From: Odiellus spinosus
Lineage: Eukaryota; Arthropoda; Arachnida; Opiliones; Phalangiidae
DNA: 64,000 nucleotides
Reading direction: 5' to 3'
NCBI GenBank assembly: GCA_963920705.1
Contig: OY987233.1
Coordinates: 13,565,459 to 13,629,458, forward strand
Below are positions 49,801 to 61,780 of the stretch, piece by piece. The notes under the pieces were generated by a model, which saw only the letters and a list, made by a program, of their open reading frames with translations, was not told the DNA's origin and ran no database searches. Position 1 is the stretch's first letter, and each line of letters starts with the position of its first letter. The position numbers and the translations under genes are program-made.

Positions 49801-52732
49801 TTTTAATTTAATTGTAATTAAATTTGACAGGGAACTCGACAAGGATGTAGAATATTTGCGCAAGAATCAATCTTCTCTAAATTTGAGAAAGAATTGACGG
49901 AGAAATTCAAATCTTTACGCATTGGCGTTTGGAATGATAAAAACGCTGATTTCAGTGCTTGCATGACCAACGCCGATTATGTTGATGAGCTTTTAAATAT
50001 CGTACGCGAAACTGAAGAAGAAGGAGCCCAGGTAATTAGAATTTCATTTCACTTAATTCAGATTTGATGTCAAGTTAGAAATTTGATAATGTATAAATAT
50101 TATCAATGTAACCTTAGAGGGCTAGAAAATTGTCTTCATGCCTTTGATAACGCTTCATAGTTACGCTGATCTTGATTGGTATTGTAAAGAATTTTACCCT
50201 ATGTTTAAGAAAAGTTTTCCTTGCCTTTGGTAGTTCTTCATAGTTACGTTGACGTAAGATAAAATAATATACAATAAAATATAGAATATTAAAGGGAAAC
50301 TTGGAGCTAAAAATAAAACAGCTTTTAAATTTATTCTCGGAATCACCGGTGCCAAAAAAAAACGTTTTTGAGAATTTTCAAACAAATTTTAGACACCTGT
50401 TTGGTGTTTAAATTAATTTCTAAATATAAATAATAGTATAAATTCGGGCCAATCATATTATTTCAGCCTTCGACAGCCCTTTTAAAGTCCTAACATTAAA
50501 GAATAGGCCGTCGTTTGATGTCCAAGGTCTTTGGCATCAATCGCCGCCCTATTATTTTTATACTGTTGAAGGCAGGAATAAAATGATTGGTCCGAATTTA
50601 TACATACTTTCAAAAACCAAACTTTAGAAATTAATTTAAACACCAAAAAAGTGTCTAAAAAGTATGGAAAATTTCTCAAATACTTTTTTTGGCATCCGGT
50701 GATTCCGAAAATAAATTCGAAAGCTGTTCCATTTTTAGCTCCAAGTTTCCCTTTAAATGAATAATATTAAATAAAGCAATAATTTCAAATAAGATCAAAA
50801 AATAAAATATAATTTAAAATAAAATGAGAATTGCGGGATTTAATTTCAATTTATTTTTAGATTGTGAGATTAGAAAAAACATCACCGATTTATTTAATAT
50901 CTGGTGTCCAACCAGCTTCGACCGTTGTCCAAAAACAAGTTAGTTTCATTTTCAAACCATTTCAATTTTGAAATTCGATTTTTGATTATAAATTCCTAAA
51001 TTGATTGTTTATTAGACGAAAGGCGTAGTTATTTTATTGATTCCCTTTCGTTCGATAAAAGAAGCGATAGCTTTGACCAACAGTAGTCCAGGAACGGAAG
51101 TAGCCAGCGTTTGGAGTGAAAGATTGACAGTTGCGACTGAAATCGCAAAAGCCATTAACGCAAAAACTGTTTGGATTAATACGCAAAATCATTATGATAA
51201 ACTCCATGATACTTCTTTGGTAAGTTCAAATTTTTTATGCAGTTTTTAATATTTTAGCTTAATTGAACCGTATTTAATTAGCATTTAAACTTAATTTATT
51301 TGAATAAAAATGCCAGTCATTTTATTTAGGCACACAACTTAATTTCAAAATTTGACGGGTGAAACTTTAATTTGGAGTTACCAACTTGTTTTTTAGTTTC
51401 ACCCGAAAGTTAAGTAATATAATCGTACCATCCTACTGATGTTGACTTTAACTCAATTTTTCGTTTATAAATTAATAATTAAATTAATTATTTAGCTTAA
51501 AAATTTAATTTAATTTCAGTTAAGTTCTTCAAAAATAGATTTAACTAAAAATAAAGTTGCTGATACTCAAATATCGTATGAAATTTCAACTATAGATAAT
51601 TCAGGGTTAGTTTCGAATAAATTATTAAATACGAGTATAATTAGTTAATTATGTAATTTAATTTACAGACTCGACGAAACTTACAAACTATATTACGGTG
51701 GGGGTCAAAAAAGACCCCTATCTTCGACTTCGTACGCTGTAAAAAATCCTAAAGGGGAGCACATTGGTTTAGCCCCAAAAGGTGGCAAAAAAGACGCCAG
51801 AAACGCCGTCGAATCTGCGTTGGCTGCATTTGATGGGTATTTAATTATTTAATATTAATTACAGTGATTAATTCATTTTTAATTAATAAAATTATTAATC
51901 TAGTTGGAGAAAAAAACCGGGTCACAATAAATCGCAAATTATTTATTACATGGCTGAAAATTTACAAAAACGCAAAGAAGATTTGTCTCATTTGATTGTC
52001 AAAATGACTGGCCAATCAAAAAGCTCCGCTGATGAAGAAATTGAAAATTGTGTGAGAGATCTTTTCCAATTGGCAGGATTATGTGATAAATCGAAGGGAA
52101 CTCTAATGGTAATTTGAAAATCATTTTTATTTAAAGGGATAATATAATATAAATTAATAAATTATATTCTAAAATTTTAAATACGATTTAAATGGATATT
52201 TTAATGATTTTACCCTCCCCTTTCACAAGGATGTACCAGTAACTGGCTTCTGTCTGTCAGTAAATGAACCATTGGGTGTGATCGCTATCGCCACTCAAAA
52301 TGACTCAAATATCTTAAGATCTTTCCTAACCCCTACAATTGCGGCGATTTCAGCCGGTAATACGGTTGTTGCGGTTCCATCCACCAAATATCCGTTAGCG
52401 GCTCTCACATTTTATCAGGTTTGATTAATTTCAATATTAATTTTAATCAAATTTATTAATTCATTTTTATATAATTAATTCAGATTCTAGACACTTCCGA
52501 CACGCCCCCTGGCGTGATTAACATTATTAGCGGTGACGCTAATGAATTATGCAAATGTCTTTACCAACATCACGATATTGCTGGTTTTTGGAGTGATTTT
52601 GAGTTTAAATCGGGTGTCAATACTAACGAAGTCGTGTGGCTTTTTTCAAACCCTAAATTAACTGATTACAAAGCTTACGCCACTTACAGGAAATTAATTT
52701 GGATGCCATCTGGAGATTCATTTGGCAATTAA
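46881..52732 (+). CDS. ALDH16-type aldehyde dehydrogenase homologue, 11 exons
   Basis: Member of the aldehyde dehydrogenase superfamily with a full and a second partial ALDH domain, as in ALDH16A1 (about 800 aa in mammals). Exons: 46881-46976, 47971-48545, 49185-49440, 49831-50031, 50861-50938, 51016-51219, 51520-51605, 51669-51836, 51904-52108, 52230-52418, 52484-52732; 768 aa. Domain 1 features: SKIIYGIARNVQKNQRLLAL, ESVSTGRHIA, and TAIVTDTADILSAVEGC. Domain 2 features: KNPKGEHIGLAPKGGKKDAR, VNEPLGVIAIATQ, and TPPGVINIISGD near the end. At the active site (AYNANGTRQGCRIF, about residues 306-319) the place of the catalytic cysteine is occupied by threonine or arginine, and the usual glutamate-Gly-Gly motif reads IFPNKRP. 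It therefore looks non-catalytic, like mammalian ALDH16A1; the role is probably structural. Confidence 0.9.
47105..47300. repeat. Short tandem repeat in ALDH16 intron 1
   Basis: Roughly 21-base units of the type GGTCAAAATATGACAATATT, degenerate. Confidence 0.7.
47653..47861. mobile_element. TTAA-flanked short element
   Basis: Begins TTAAAGGGATATTATA and ends GTTACTATCCCTTTAA. The inverted repeat is short (about 12 bases). Intron 1 of ALDH16. Confidence 0.5.
48880..49035. repeat. AT-rich tandem repeat in ALDH16 intron 2
   Basis: Five or so copies of a roughly 31-base unit, TTTGAGATTAGTTTAATTTA plus AAATATATTAA, within a longer AT-rich intron. Confidence 0.75.
50289..50756. mobile_element. 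Full-length foldback element in ALDH16 intron 4
   Basis: Ends TTAAAGGGAAACTTGGAGC and GCTCCAAGTTTCCCTTTAA, flanked by TTAA. The two halves mirror each other along most of the length: GGAATCACCGGTGCC versus GGCATCCGGTGATTCC, and GGGCCAATCATATT versus AAATGATTGGTCCG. Confidence 0.85.
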
Positions 52733-54339
52733 TTATAATTATTTTTAGTAAATTTAAACGGAATTTCTTAAGAATATTTTTCATATCCAGTTTAGGGATA
52801 TTTAAGCTCCCAATTTAAATTTAATCCTAATTTTTGTATTCTTATAAACTCAAAAAAAAAAAAAAAAAATACATTTTTTAAAACAAAAATTAAATAAAAA
52901 AATCCAGTTTATATTTTTGTTTTACATCGTCAGACCTAAGGCATTTGTGTCTACGCCACAATCGATCGACCAATAATAATCCCATTTATAATTTTTTTTT
53001 TGTTTTATAAAAAAAGTTTGAGGCACTATTTTTATTTTTAATTTTCAGGATAGTAAGGCTTTATCAAGGTAATAATTGCTACAAATTGAGCCTAACTACA
53101 TCAAAATCGCTCGACCAATAATACTTCTTTTTCTCTCGGGCAAGAGAGCTAAATTTAGGTATTTGTAATTTTTCATTAATTGATCGCTTTACAAATGGTC
53201 GACAAGATGTTTTTTCCCAACTGATCGACTTTTAAATGATCGACTTTTAAATGATCGACAATTGGGGTTTTTGCCAGTTGATCAACTTTCAAATGAGCGA
53301 CAATTAGGGTTTTCTCCAATTGATCGACTTTCAAATGATCGACTATTAGGGTTTTCTCAAAATTGATCGACTTTCAAATGATTAACAATTGGAATTTTGT
53401 CCAATTAATCGACTTACAAAGTGTTTAGTCCAATTGATCGACTTAGAAATGAACGACCAGGGGTTATTCCCATTTGGTCGATTTTAAAATGATCGTAAAA
53501 GGTTTAGGGAAAATTAGGTAAGGTTAGTTATTGAACTCATTTCATTTCAAAGTCGATCATTTGCATCCAATTCATATAAACCCTAAAATTTTAAGGTTCT
53601 ATCGTAGTGTAAAGAAAGACCACTTTAGTTATTTCCTTCTAAACAAGGTTGCTTTAATTATAGCTGTATATTGTAAGTATAACGGCTACTAATCAAAAGT
53701 TCAAGAAGATAATTAAATTTCTACAAAGTTTTTGCAAATATTATAATTTCGTTTAACTTCTAATACTACTTTTATTTCTTTGTGGTTTATACGAAGTATT
53801 CATTCGCCGCAGTTTTCAACTACATGCTCCTATTAAATGATTGAACTCATAATTGATATCTCGAAAGTTCTATACAAATATATATTAACAAGGTCATTCG
53901 TTCCTATTGAGTTTTGTTTTTGATAACGAATCTTGTCAATCGCGATGCGCAGGGTGTAGGAAAGTTTCCCTAAGAGTTTTTAAACATGTATCATTCCGCG
54001 CCTACTATTGTCCCATTTTATCGCAACTACTCTTGAAAACGCTGTGGCAACGTTAGAAAGGTCAGGAATTCCATGAAAAACCCCGCTTACTATGGCAATT
54101 CTGAACCCTTCGAAGAATGAAGATGTAGCCTTATAATATCCGTATTTCAAAATTAAGAATCAAATCATGATCATATCTGAAGTATTCTACATTTTGATTT
54201 TAAGGAGTATTTTGAACAATTTTAGGATAAAAACTTTTATTTTTAAAATGAATACGAACCCGATCAGACCATCACATTAATTTAGGGCTCCAATAATTAT
54301 CTATATTTAATTTTTCTCTTTTTTTTTTTATTTACCGTA
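52733..54339. repeat. Intergenic region with TCGAC-rich array
   Basis: AAATAAAA near 52890 may be the ALDH16 polyadenylation signal. From about 53170 to 53480, degenerate units with CAAATGATCGACAATTAGGG and CCAATTGATCGACTTTC repeat about eight times. The remainder is unassigned and should hold the GMC promoter. Confidence 0.6.
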
Positions 54340-57300
54340 ATGTTAATTCAATATTTATCAACAGCCGTTAGTTTAACGGCTTTTCTGATTTGGTATTTGC
54401 GAGCTAAGACAACAATCATTGATGTCGTTCGCGTTTCGCGAACTTACAAAAGCAGCTACGATTACGTCATCAGTGAGTTTTAATTATTCTATTTTTTTTT
54501 TTTTTTGATAATAATAGATATTAAAGTGAGAATGAACTACGGAGTGTCTTTTTTAAATAGGCCTAATTCGCTAGTTAAATATTAAGTGACAAATAAATAT
54601 TTAACCTACTCCAAAAGTAGGCTTAACGGGGATTTATTGATCGTTTAATATCCTTCGATCGTTAACGAGTCTCCAGCCAATCACGTACGAGAGAAGAGAC
54701 CGCTTTATTCCGACAGTTATATACATTGAGTTGCGAATATTTAAAGAAAATATTCCCAACGCAAAGGTTTTATACACGTTTCAAATTAGGCTTAGGGATA
54801 CTCGTAATAACGACAAGATTTCAAACTCTCCATGGATCCTTGTTAAGCCTAGTGTCCTGGTAAGATTAATATTGATTTCTAGCTTAATATTTGTTTCTTA
54901 TTATTTGTTGTATTGTGGGTTAGGCCCTATAAAACGACAATAAATAAACACTGCATTTTACCTTTAATTCAAATTTAAGAAACTCAGGTGATTTGAGTTT
55001 CTACAGATATTGAAAAATTTAATTGAACTTTAAATTTATTTTTTTATCAGAAGTAGATAATGGAGCCCTAGAAATATGCTCGCAATTTATGCGATTCACC
55101 TTAATGCTTAAATGGTTTTCTATTTCTTGTTTTGTTTTTTACAGTTGGTAGCGGTAGTTCTGGTTGTCCTTTAGCCTATCGTCTGTCCGAAGATGACGTG
55201 TCGGTCCTGGTACTAGAAGCTGGTCCTGAACCGACTGAACTTTCCGAATTCCCAATCGCGGCCTTTTTCCTACAAAAAGGTCAACTTGATTGGAATTACA
55301 CAACCACGTCTCAGAAACACGCTTGTTACGGTCTCAAAAATAGGGTAAGTTTTACTTATTAGAATTACTTGGTTAATTAACAAATAGGCCAAGGCAAAGA
55401 GCCACCCATACCTAAATAAATATTAAAAAACAAGTCTAGGACAAGACTTTTCCGCGTATAGAAAACAATTTGTTAAAGACACGTGATTTTACAAGCAAAT
55501 AAAAATCAAATTCGATTTGGGTAATATTTCCCCGGGAATATCTCGAGTCTGAAGGCTCACGGTTTAGTTTTAAGCAAATGTTCTTTAAAGGGAGAATGCA
55601 ACCTAATAACAAGTGACTTTTTATCGATTCATTATGGTTTAAATAGGCCTAATCCACCAATAAAAAGTTTACAGAACAAATATTAAACTAAAAGCAAATT
55701 TAAAACTTGCCCGGAAAATATAATTCATGGAGATCCAGAATTGCCGCCATGTAAGGTCTAGCGACCAATGAACGAAGGCCCGTCGTTCACGCGAGATCTC
55801 CACGAGACGAACAATATCATTCGATTGGTCGCTAGACCTTATACGCGAGGAAATCAGGATCTCCATAAATCCCGCTAAGCCTATTTTTTCAAATGCCTAT
55901 AAGGATTACATTTTAATTTTATCATACTATTAAAACGCCGTGTTTCTATTTTTTATACCTTACTCTAATATTTAAATGTTAATTGCTTGGTTGTCAGGAA
56001 AACCCATGGCCTCGCGGTTTCGGACTGGGTGGTTGCAGTACCATCAACTTTAACCTTTTCGTCAGAGGTAACCCTTCCGACTACGACACTTGGGAGAGGG
56101 ACGGTGCCAAAGGATGGTCCTGGAAAGACGTACTACCCTATTTCCTCAAGCTTGAAGATCAGACTGATCCACGCTTCTTGCGAGAAGGCGAGTGCAGCTA
56201 ATATCTTTTTATAATTAGATAGATGGACCCAAATCTATAGGAATCGGGCTAAAGCTCGAAAATCACAGTTTTTGTAAATAATTGTTTATTCGTTGGTTTA
56301 AGTAATTTTTTTTTGTCCGACTCCAATGTGTGTTCGTAATTAGGTTTGCACACTAGAGGCGGTCCTTTGACTATCGAAACGGTTAAATACGTTAGCCCAA
56401 TTATCAACGGTTTGCTGGCAGGGGCTCGCCTTTTCGGGTACGATACCATCTTATTGAATGGTCTCAAACACGTGGGCTTCGCCATCCCTCAAGGAACCCT
56501 GAGAAACGGTCTCCGATGGAGTGCGGCTAAGGCTTATCTCCGACCTGCTAGTCTCAGGTCCAACGTTCATGTCCTCAAAGGAGCCTTCGTCACCAAGGTA
56601 CTAGATACAAACATCGGTAAAGGGCACCGCGGTGCTTGGTACGCCAGACCATGGGCCAAGAAACGATGAATAAAGGACATGAGTATAGAGGCTACGGTGA
56701 TGACACGTTTTTTAAGGTTAATTTTGTACAGGCAAAGCTATGGTGGTTTTCAGGAAAGTTATGTCATATGACCTCATACGCTGTACGGAGGCTGTTTGTT
56801 TGGACGACCTTGAATTTTATTTCCTCACACAATCATGTCCTGGATTATTGTTTCTTCGCTGATGGCGAGACCAAGTGGTCGTGGGAACAATCTCGAATTA
56901 TTATATGATAACAAATGCGGGACTTTTTATATTAGTTATAGTTATGTGGTATAAGCCAAATTATATACGTAATATTTTAAAAATCCCTCTTCGATTCGGT
57001 TCTTGACCAAATTCCTTTGATAGAGACCACAGCTGCAGTTCAAGAATATGTTTTCCTTCACTTAAAGATAATTAAATTCACGAAACTTAACTTAAAACGC
57101 TTGTTAAACATGACAAAAAACATTTTAACCTCAAAATCATTTAGCCTAATTAAAAAATCAATGAAATTGAAACTCGCGCTTTTTCAATAAAAACTCGCGC
57201 TTCTTAACTCAAGGGGAGTTTGCATGGACTACTTTTTCCCTAATAAAGTTTAGCATTGCCTATAAATTTGCTTCAACTTTTCTCGTTTTGCTAACGTCGC

Positions 57301-60195
57301 TTGTGAAGTTTAGCGTTAGTGACGGACAGACAGTCAGACATTGTTGTTACATAGAGAATAATCTATTTTGATGATTGGGTGAAATGTCACGATGGGAACA
57401 GTGATTAAATTTGAGTATTGGATCAAAATTGAATCAAGCATTTAAATTTATATTTACATCCAGATTCTTTTTGATGACGCGAAAGTGGCCCGTCAAGTCC
57501 AATTCGATTGGGAGGGCGGTCAAGGTCATGTGGTCAACGCCAACAAGGAAATCATCTTATCAGCTGGCGTGATCAATTCTCCTCAATTACTGATGCTATC
57601 GGGAATCGGTCCGGGGAATCATTTGCGATCTCTTGGCATTCCCGTGGTCGCGGACCTTCCCGGTGTTGGACGTAATTTGGCGGAGCACGTGGCTTCGGCG
57701 GGGTTACATTTTAAGGTCAACAAGAACGCGGCGCTCAGTTATCCGCAATTAGCCAACAGAAGGGAAGAATTTATGACGAGAAGAACCGGTCCCTTTATGG
57801 TCCTCGGGGGTGTCGAGACAATGGGCTTTATCAGGACAAAATACAGCAACGGTTCGGACGACGATTGCCCCGATGTACAGTTCCATTTCGTCACGACAAC
57901 GCCATCGTCCGAATTCTTCTCCTTCAGGAATATGAATTTCAACGAAAAGGTGAGAGACTCGCGTTATTTAATCATTTAGGAGTCCATAATGCATGATGAC
58001 GTAGTATCGCGGGGAATATTTTTGAAAATGGTGTTAATTTAATCGTTTTTAATTCTTCGGTGTCTAGGTCATCACCCAATTTTACGGCCCTTATTTGAAT
58101 AAAGAATCGGTTTCGTTTTTCCCCGTTTTACTTCAACCCCGGAGCAGAGGGGAGATCACTCTGGTGTCCAGAAACCCTTACCATCATCCGTCTATTGACC
58201 CTCACTTTCTCGAAGATCCGAGAGACAAATTTGTCTTAGCCGAAGGTAATGATTCAATTGAAAATTATTTTAATTTAATGAACTTAATTATATTATCAAA
58301 TTATGACAAAATTTCCTCTCGCCGCGAGTTCCTCACGTGACCTTTTGGTTTAAAATTCAAATTAAGAGTAGGCTAATATTAATTAGGAGTAGGCTAATAT
58401 TAATTAAGAGTGGATTAATATTAATTAAGAGTGGATTAATATTAATTAAGAGTGGATTAATATTAATTAAGAGTGGATTAATATTAATTAAGAGTGGGTT
58501 AATATTAATTAAGAGTGGGTTAATATTAATTAAGAGTGGGTTAATATTAATTAAGAGTGGGTTAATATTAATTAAGAGTGGGTTAATATTAATTAAGAGT
58601 GGGTTAATATTAATTAAGATTCGGTTAATATTAATTATGTGTAGAATAATATTAATTATGTGTAGGTTAATATTAATTAAGCGTAGGTTAATAATAATTA
58701 ATCTGAGTAGGTTAATTTTTAATATTAGAATCAGGCTTCTTAAAAAAATAGTTTTAAAAAAAAAGTTTTAATGACTTTTTTTGTTTTGTTTCTTTGCGAA
58801 TTGTTATAGCGATGAAAATTGGTATGGAAATCGGGCAGTCAGCTCCGATGAAACGATACGGCAGCAAATTGTTTCAATCTTTGGTTCCTGGTTGCGAATC
58901 GTTCGTGTCATTCAGCGTAGAGTATTGGGGATGCGTCGTGGAACATATGACCATGGGAATCTATCATCCTACTGGCACTTGCAAGATGGGACTCCGTACC
59001 GACCCGATGGCCGTCGTCGACAATCAGTTAAGGTAAGTAACAAAACTTCCTCATTTCATTATATAGGTCTACCAGTTTTGTTGCACACTTGCTTTTAGTT
59101 ATTTTATTCAATCACGCCATAATGTAAATTATTGTATCAGTACGGTATTTGTTCCATTTCGTTTAGTTTAGTTTTTTTTTTTAATTTGTCAGACCTTTGT
59201 TACAATTCGTTCAATTTTATTTCCAATTTATTCCACCTTTGATACTATTTGTTCAATTTTGAACCAACTATTCCTAATTGTCCCACCTTGCTTCCAATTT
59301 GTTCAGTTTTTTTTCCAATTTGTTCCAATTTGATCGAATTTGATTTTATTATCATCCGATTTGTTCCACATTTGTTTCACATTTGTATTTCCTGTTTTTC
59401 CCCTTTTGTTCCAATTAATCTAATTTATTCCTATTTGATCCAATTGTATGCCAATTTGTTCCAAAGTCTTTCAATTTGTTCCAAAGTCTTTCAATTTGTT
59501 CCAAAGCCTTTCAATTTGTTCCAAAGTCTTTCAATTTGTTCCAAAGTCTTTCAATTTGTTCCAAAGTCGTTCAATTTGTTCCAAAGCCTTTCAATTTGTT
59601 CCAAAGTCTTTCAATTTGTTCCAAAGCCTTTCAATTTGTTCCAAAGCCTTTCAATTTGTTCCAAAGCCTTTCAATTTGTTCCAAAGCCTTTCAATTTGTT
59701 CCAAAGCCTTTCAATTTGTTCCAAAGCCTTTCAATTTGTTCCAAAGCCTTTCAATTTGTTCCAAAGCCTTTCAATTTGTTCCAAAGTCTTCCAGTTTGTT
59801 CCAACGTCTTCCAATTTGTTCCAGAGTCTTCTAATTTGTTACAAAGTCTTGCAATTTGTTCCAAATTCTTCCAGTTTATTTCCAATATTCAGCTTTTAAT
59901 TTAGTCACTCAACTGCTTTGATTATTAATTTCATTCGTGTCGTATGTTGATTCATCGTTGCATATATTTCATTATAACTACGTCCTTCATTGGAGCTTAG
60001 GCTTACCGAGTCTGTTAATTAGAATATTAATGATGTTGGTGTATTACTTTTTGACCAATCAGAGTGATTGGCGTCGACAGGCTACGCGTAGTGGACGCTT
60101 CCGTTTTTCCGACCCCTATTTCCGGTAATACCAACGTTCCTTGCATCATGGCTGGCGAAAAAGCGGCCGATATCATTAAAAAATCCAGACTATGA
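54340..60195 (+). CDS. GMC-family FAD oxidoreductase (glucose dehydrogenase-like), 8 exons
   Basis: Flavoenzyme oxidising an alcohol or sugar substrate; insects have many paralogues in sugar, ecdysteroid, defence and cuticle pathways, and the substrate cannot be read from sequence. Exons: 54340-54472, 55145-55344, 55998-56187, 56344-56597, 57464-57949, 58068-58245, 58810-59032, 60063-60195; 598 aa, usual for the family. A hydrophobic N-terminus ([12 protein letters not shown]) suggests a signal peptide or anchor. FAD-binding loop [12 protein letters not shown] then LVLEAG; GMC signature 1, [19 protein letters not shown]; signature 2, [18 protein letters not shown]-terminal active site HPTGTCKMG with SGNTN supplies the His/Asn pair. 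The exon 3 donor appears to be GC (AAG/GCGAGT), because the GT alternative breaks frame. AATAAA at 60325 fits the 3' end. Confidence 0.94.
54530..54967. mobile_element. Foldback MITE, family A copy 4
   Basis: Left TTAAAGTGAGAATGAAC, right GCATTTTACCTTTAA. Inner arms AGTAGGCTTAACGGGGATTT and CATGGATCCTTGTTAAGCCT. In GMC intron 1. Confidence 0.75.
55584..55920. mobile_element. Foldback MITE, family A copy 5
   Basis: Clean left end TTTAAAGGGAGAATGCAACC. The right arm is present (ATCCCGCTAAGCCTATTTTT) but the terminal CCCTTTAA is missing. In GMC intron 2. Closely related to copy 6 at 62161. Confidence 0.75.
58370..58695. repeat. 21-bp minisatellite in GMC intron 6
   Basis: About 15 copies of GAGTGGGTTAATATTAATTA plus A, 21 bases. 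Because 21 is divisible by three it keeps a long frame open (repeated LILIKSG), which is not a gene. Confidence 0.95.
59440..59880. repeat. 20-bp minisatellite in GMC intron 7
   Basis: About 21 copies of CAAAGCCTTTCAATTTGTTC, exactly 20 bases, very uniform, grading into TTCCAATTTGTTCC words on both sides. All three forward frames stay open through it; none is a gene. Confidence 0.95.
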
Positions 60196-60324
60196 CGTAT
60201 TTTGTCTATAAATACAAAAAGTAGTTGATTTTGATTTTGCCCTGCATATTTGGAAACGCTTGAAATTTCCAGATAAAGTTTAAATATATTTATAAGCCAC
60301 TAATATATAGTATAGACGTTGAGG

Positions 60325-60330
60325 AATAAA
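60325..60330 (+). terminator. Polyadenylation signal of GMC gene
   Basis: AATAAA, 130 bp after the stop codon. Confidence 0.6.
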
Positions 60331-60462
60331 GATATTGGTGTATTTCGAACCTTTTTATTACTCGTTCTTAATTCCGAAGATAAACACGTCATCGTGACGT
60401 CATCCGGATGAAATGAAATTTACTTTTCTCCAAATGAAGAGAAACGGATATATAGGCTTCCT

Positions 60463-60944
60463 TAGAGCTCGGAATCCGATTATGAATAACTTTGAATGTC
60501 CATTGATAACTTTGATTGATCGGATATTTTAATCTTGGATAAATTGTTTGTTAATATAAAACCACAGACGTGTAGCAAATGGATACGAATCATCCGGAGA
60601 TTCTCTCAAAATCCGTGTAGAATGAAATATAATAATTATATTTTAATCTAGTCGAAAGGAACAGCGACTAAATGACTACATTCTAGCTTCGAAATCTCAT
60701 TTTGGGTTAAAATCCGCGAAGAAACTTTGTGTTTCAAATGGTTCTTATCGGCCAATGAGTAACTCATTTAACATATCAATTTCATACAACAATTGAGTAC
60801 GAATACAAAGTTTGCCGTTAGGTTCAAACACTTTTTAATTAACTCGAATAAGAAATGTATATGTTTTTGCGAACGGTTAATATCCGATTAACATTCATGA
60901 CGATCTTATTTCATTAACAAAAGTTTTACGCATTCGTAGCTCTA
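60463..60944. mobile_element. MITE family E, copy 3
   Basis: Starts TAGAGCTCGGAATCCGATTA and ends TTACGCATTCGTAGCTCTA. The interior is collinear with copy 1, including GACTACATTCTAGCTTCGA. Lies between the convergent GMC and H2B genes. Confidence 0.75.
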
Positions 60945-61194
60945 GGCTTCTTGCAACTTAATTAGTTTCAACTCAAGATTTCACGAGGTATATGAAAGGA
61001 GTAGTGTTAAAAGTATGATCGAATGATATTATAATTTGCACATGTGCATAGCAGAAATTTCCTAGAAGAGATACAGATAAGGGAAAATAAATCTTAAAAG
61101 TCACGAACCGCTTTCTTTAGTTCAAAAGAATTGGGGTAAGAGGTGCTCAACGAAATGATTAAATAGAAACCTAATAATTCAGTAAAAAGTCTTA

Positions 61195-61200
61195 TTTATT
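61195..61200 (-). terminator. Polyadenylation signal of H2B variant
   Basis: AATAAA on the minus strand, about 150 bp after the stop. No histone stem-loop was seen, so this looks like a polyadenylated, replication-independent histone message. Confidence 0.5.
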
Positions 61201-61348
61201 GATATATTACATTCGATTTTTTTCATCAATGAAGCTATACATTTTTAAATCGAGTTATTCAACTTTAAAATACAGTTGGAATTCGCTTTTAAAATAAATT
61301 AAAGCACAAAATAGAAATGAATTTCATAGCTAGGCATTAATACCGAAA

Positions 61349-61780
61349 TCAAAAGACAATGTCTTCTGTCGGAATATCTCCGTTATATTTCCGCATTGCT
61401 TTGGTTCCCGAGGACACAGCCAATCTCGCAATCTCCCCTGGCAGAATTAGCTTGCACGCCGATTCCACGTCCCTGTGAGTCAAGGTGACGCTATTACGCG
61501 TTTTAGACAAGTATCCGGCTTCCGTGGCGATGCGTCTCAACATGTCCATTAAGTAGTTATCCATTACCCGAACTGTATTGTTAGAGAGGCCCATGTTGGG
61601 ATGCAAATCCTTCAGGGTTTTCAACAAGTAGCGTCCAAAAGACATTGGCTTAGACTTTTTCTTCTTCTTCGCGATGACGTCAACCGGTGAAGGGGAGACG
61701 CTGAGACGGGGATAAAGAGAGGCAGCGTTGGACAATCGGGTACTTGGGCGGTTGGGCTGAGAGATCACCTTCACCGGCAT
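61349..61780 (-). CDS. Divergent histone H2B variant
   Basis: Intronless, 143 aa (canonical H2B is about 122-126). The histone fold is clear: FGRYLLKTLKDLHPNMGLS (alpha 1), VRVMDNYLMDMLRRIATEAG (alpha 2), TLTHRDVESACKLILPGEIA (alpha 3), then LAVSSGTKAMRKYNGD (alpha C). The N-terminal tail of about 50 residues is unlike canonical H2B: it has few lysines until a KKKKKSK block and contains SPSP. A C-terminal extension (IPTEDIVF) follows the normal end. The lysine equivalent to H2B K120 is kept (AMRKY). A second copy lies at the right edge. Variants like this are often germline or sperm histones; that role is inference. Confidence 0.9.
   Translation of the reverse strand: MPVKVISQPNRPSTRLSNAASLYPRLSVSPSPVDVIAKKKKKSKPMSFGRYLLKTLKDLHPNMGLSNNTVRVMDNYLMDMLRRIATEAGYLSKTRNSVTLTHRDVESACKLILPGEIARLAVSSGTKAMRKYNGDIPTEDIVF

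Noticed and set aside
56636-56908. 90-codon frame downstream of GMC exon 4
   Set aside because: Lies in intron 4 after the donor at 56597; it resembles no family member and would interrupt the GMC fold.
58337-58771. 144-codon plus-strand open frame
   Set aside because: It is the 21-bp minisatellite of GMC intron 6; the frame stays open only because the unit length is divisible by three.
59249-59904. Long plus-strand frames in all three phases (up to 216 codons)
   Set aside because: All come from the 20-bp intronic repeat; the unit has no stop in any forward phase.
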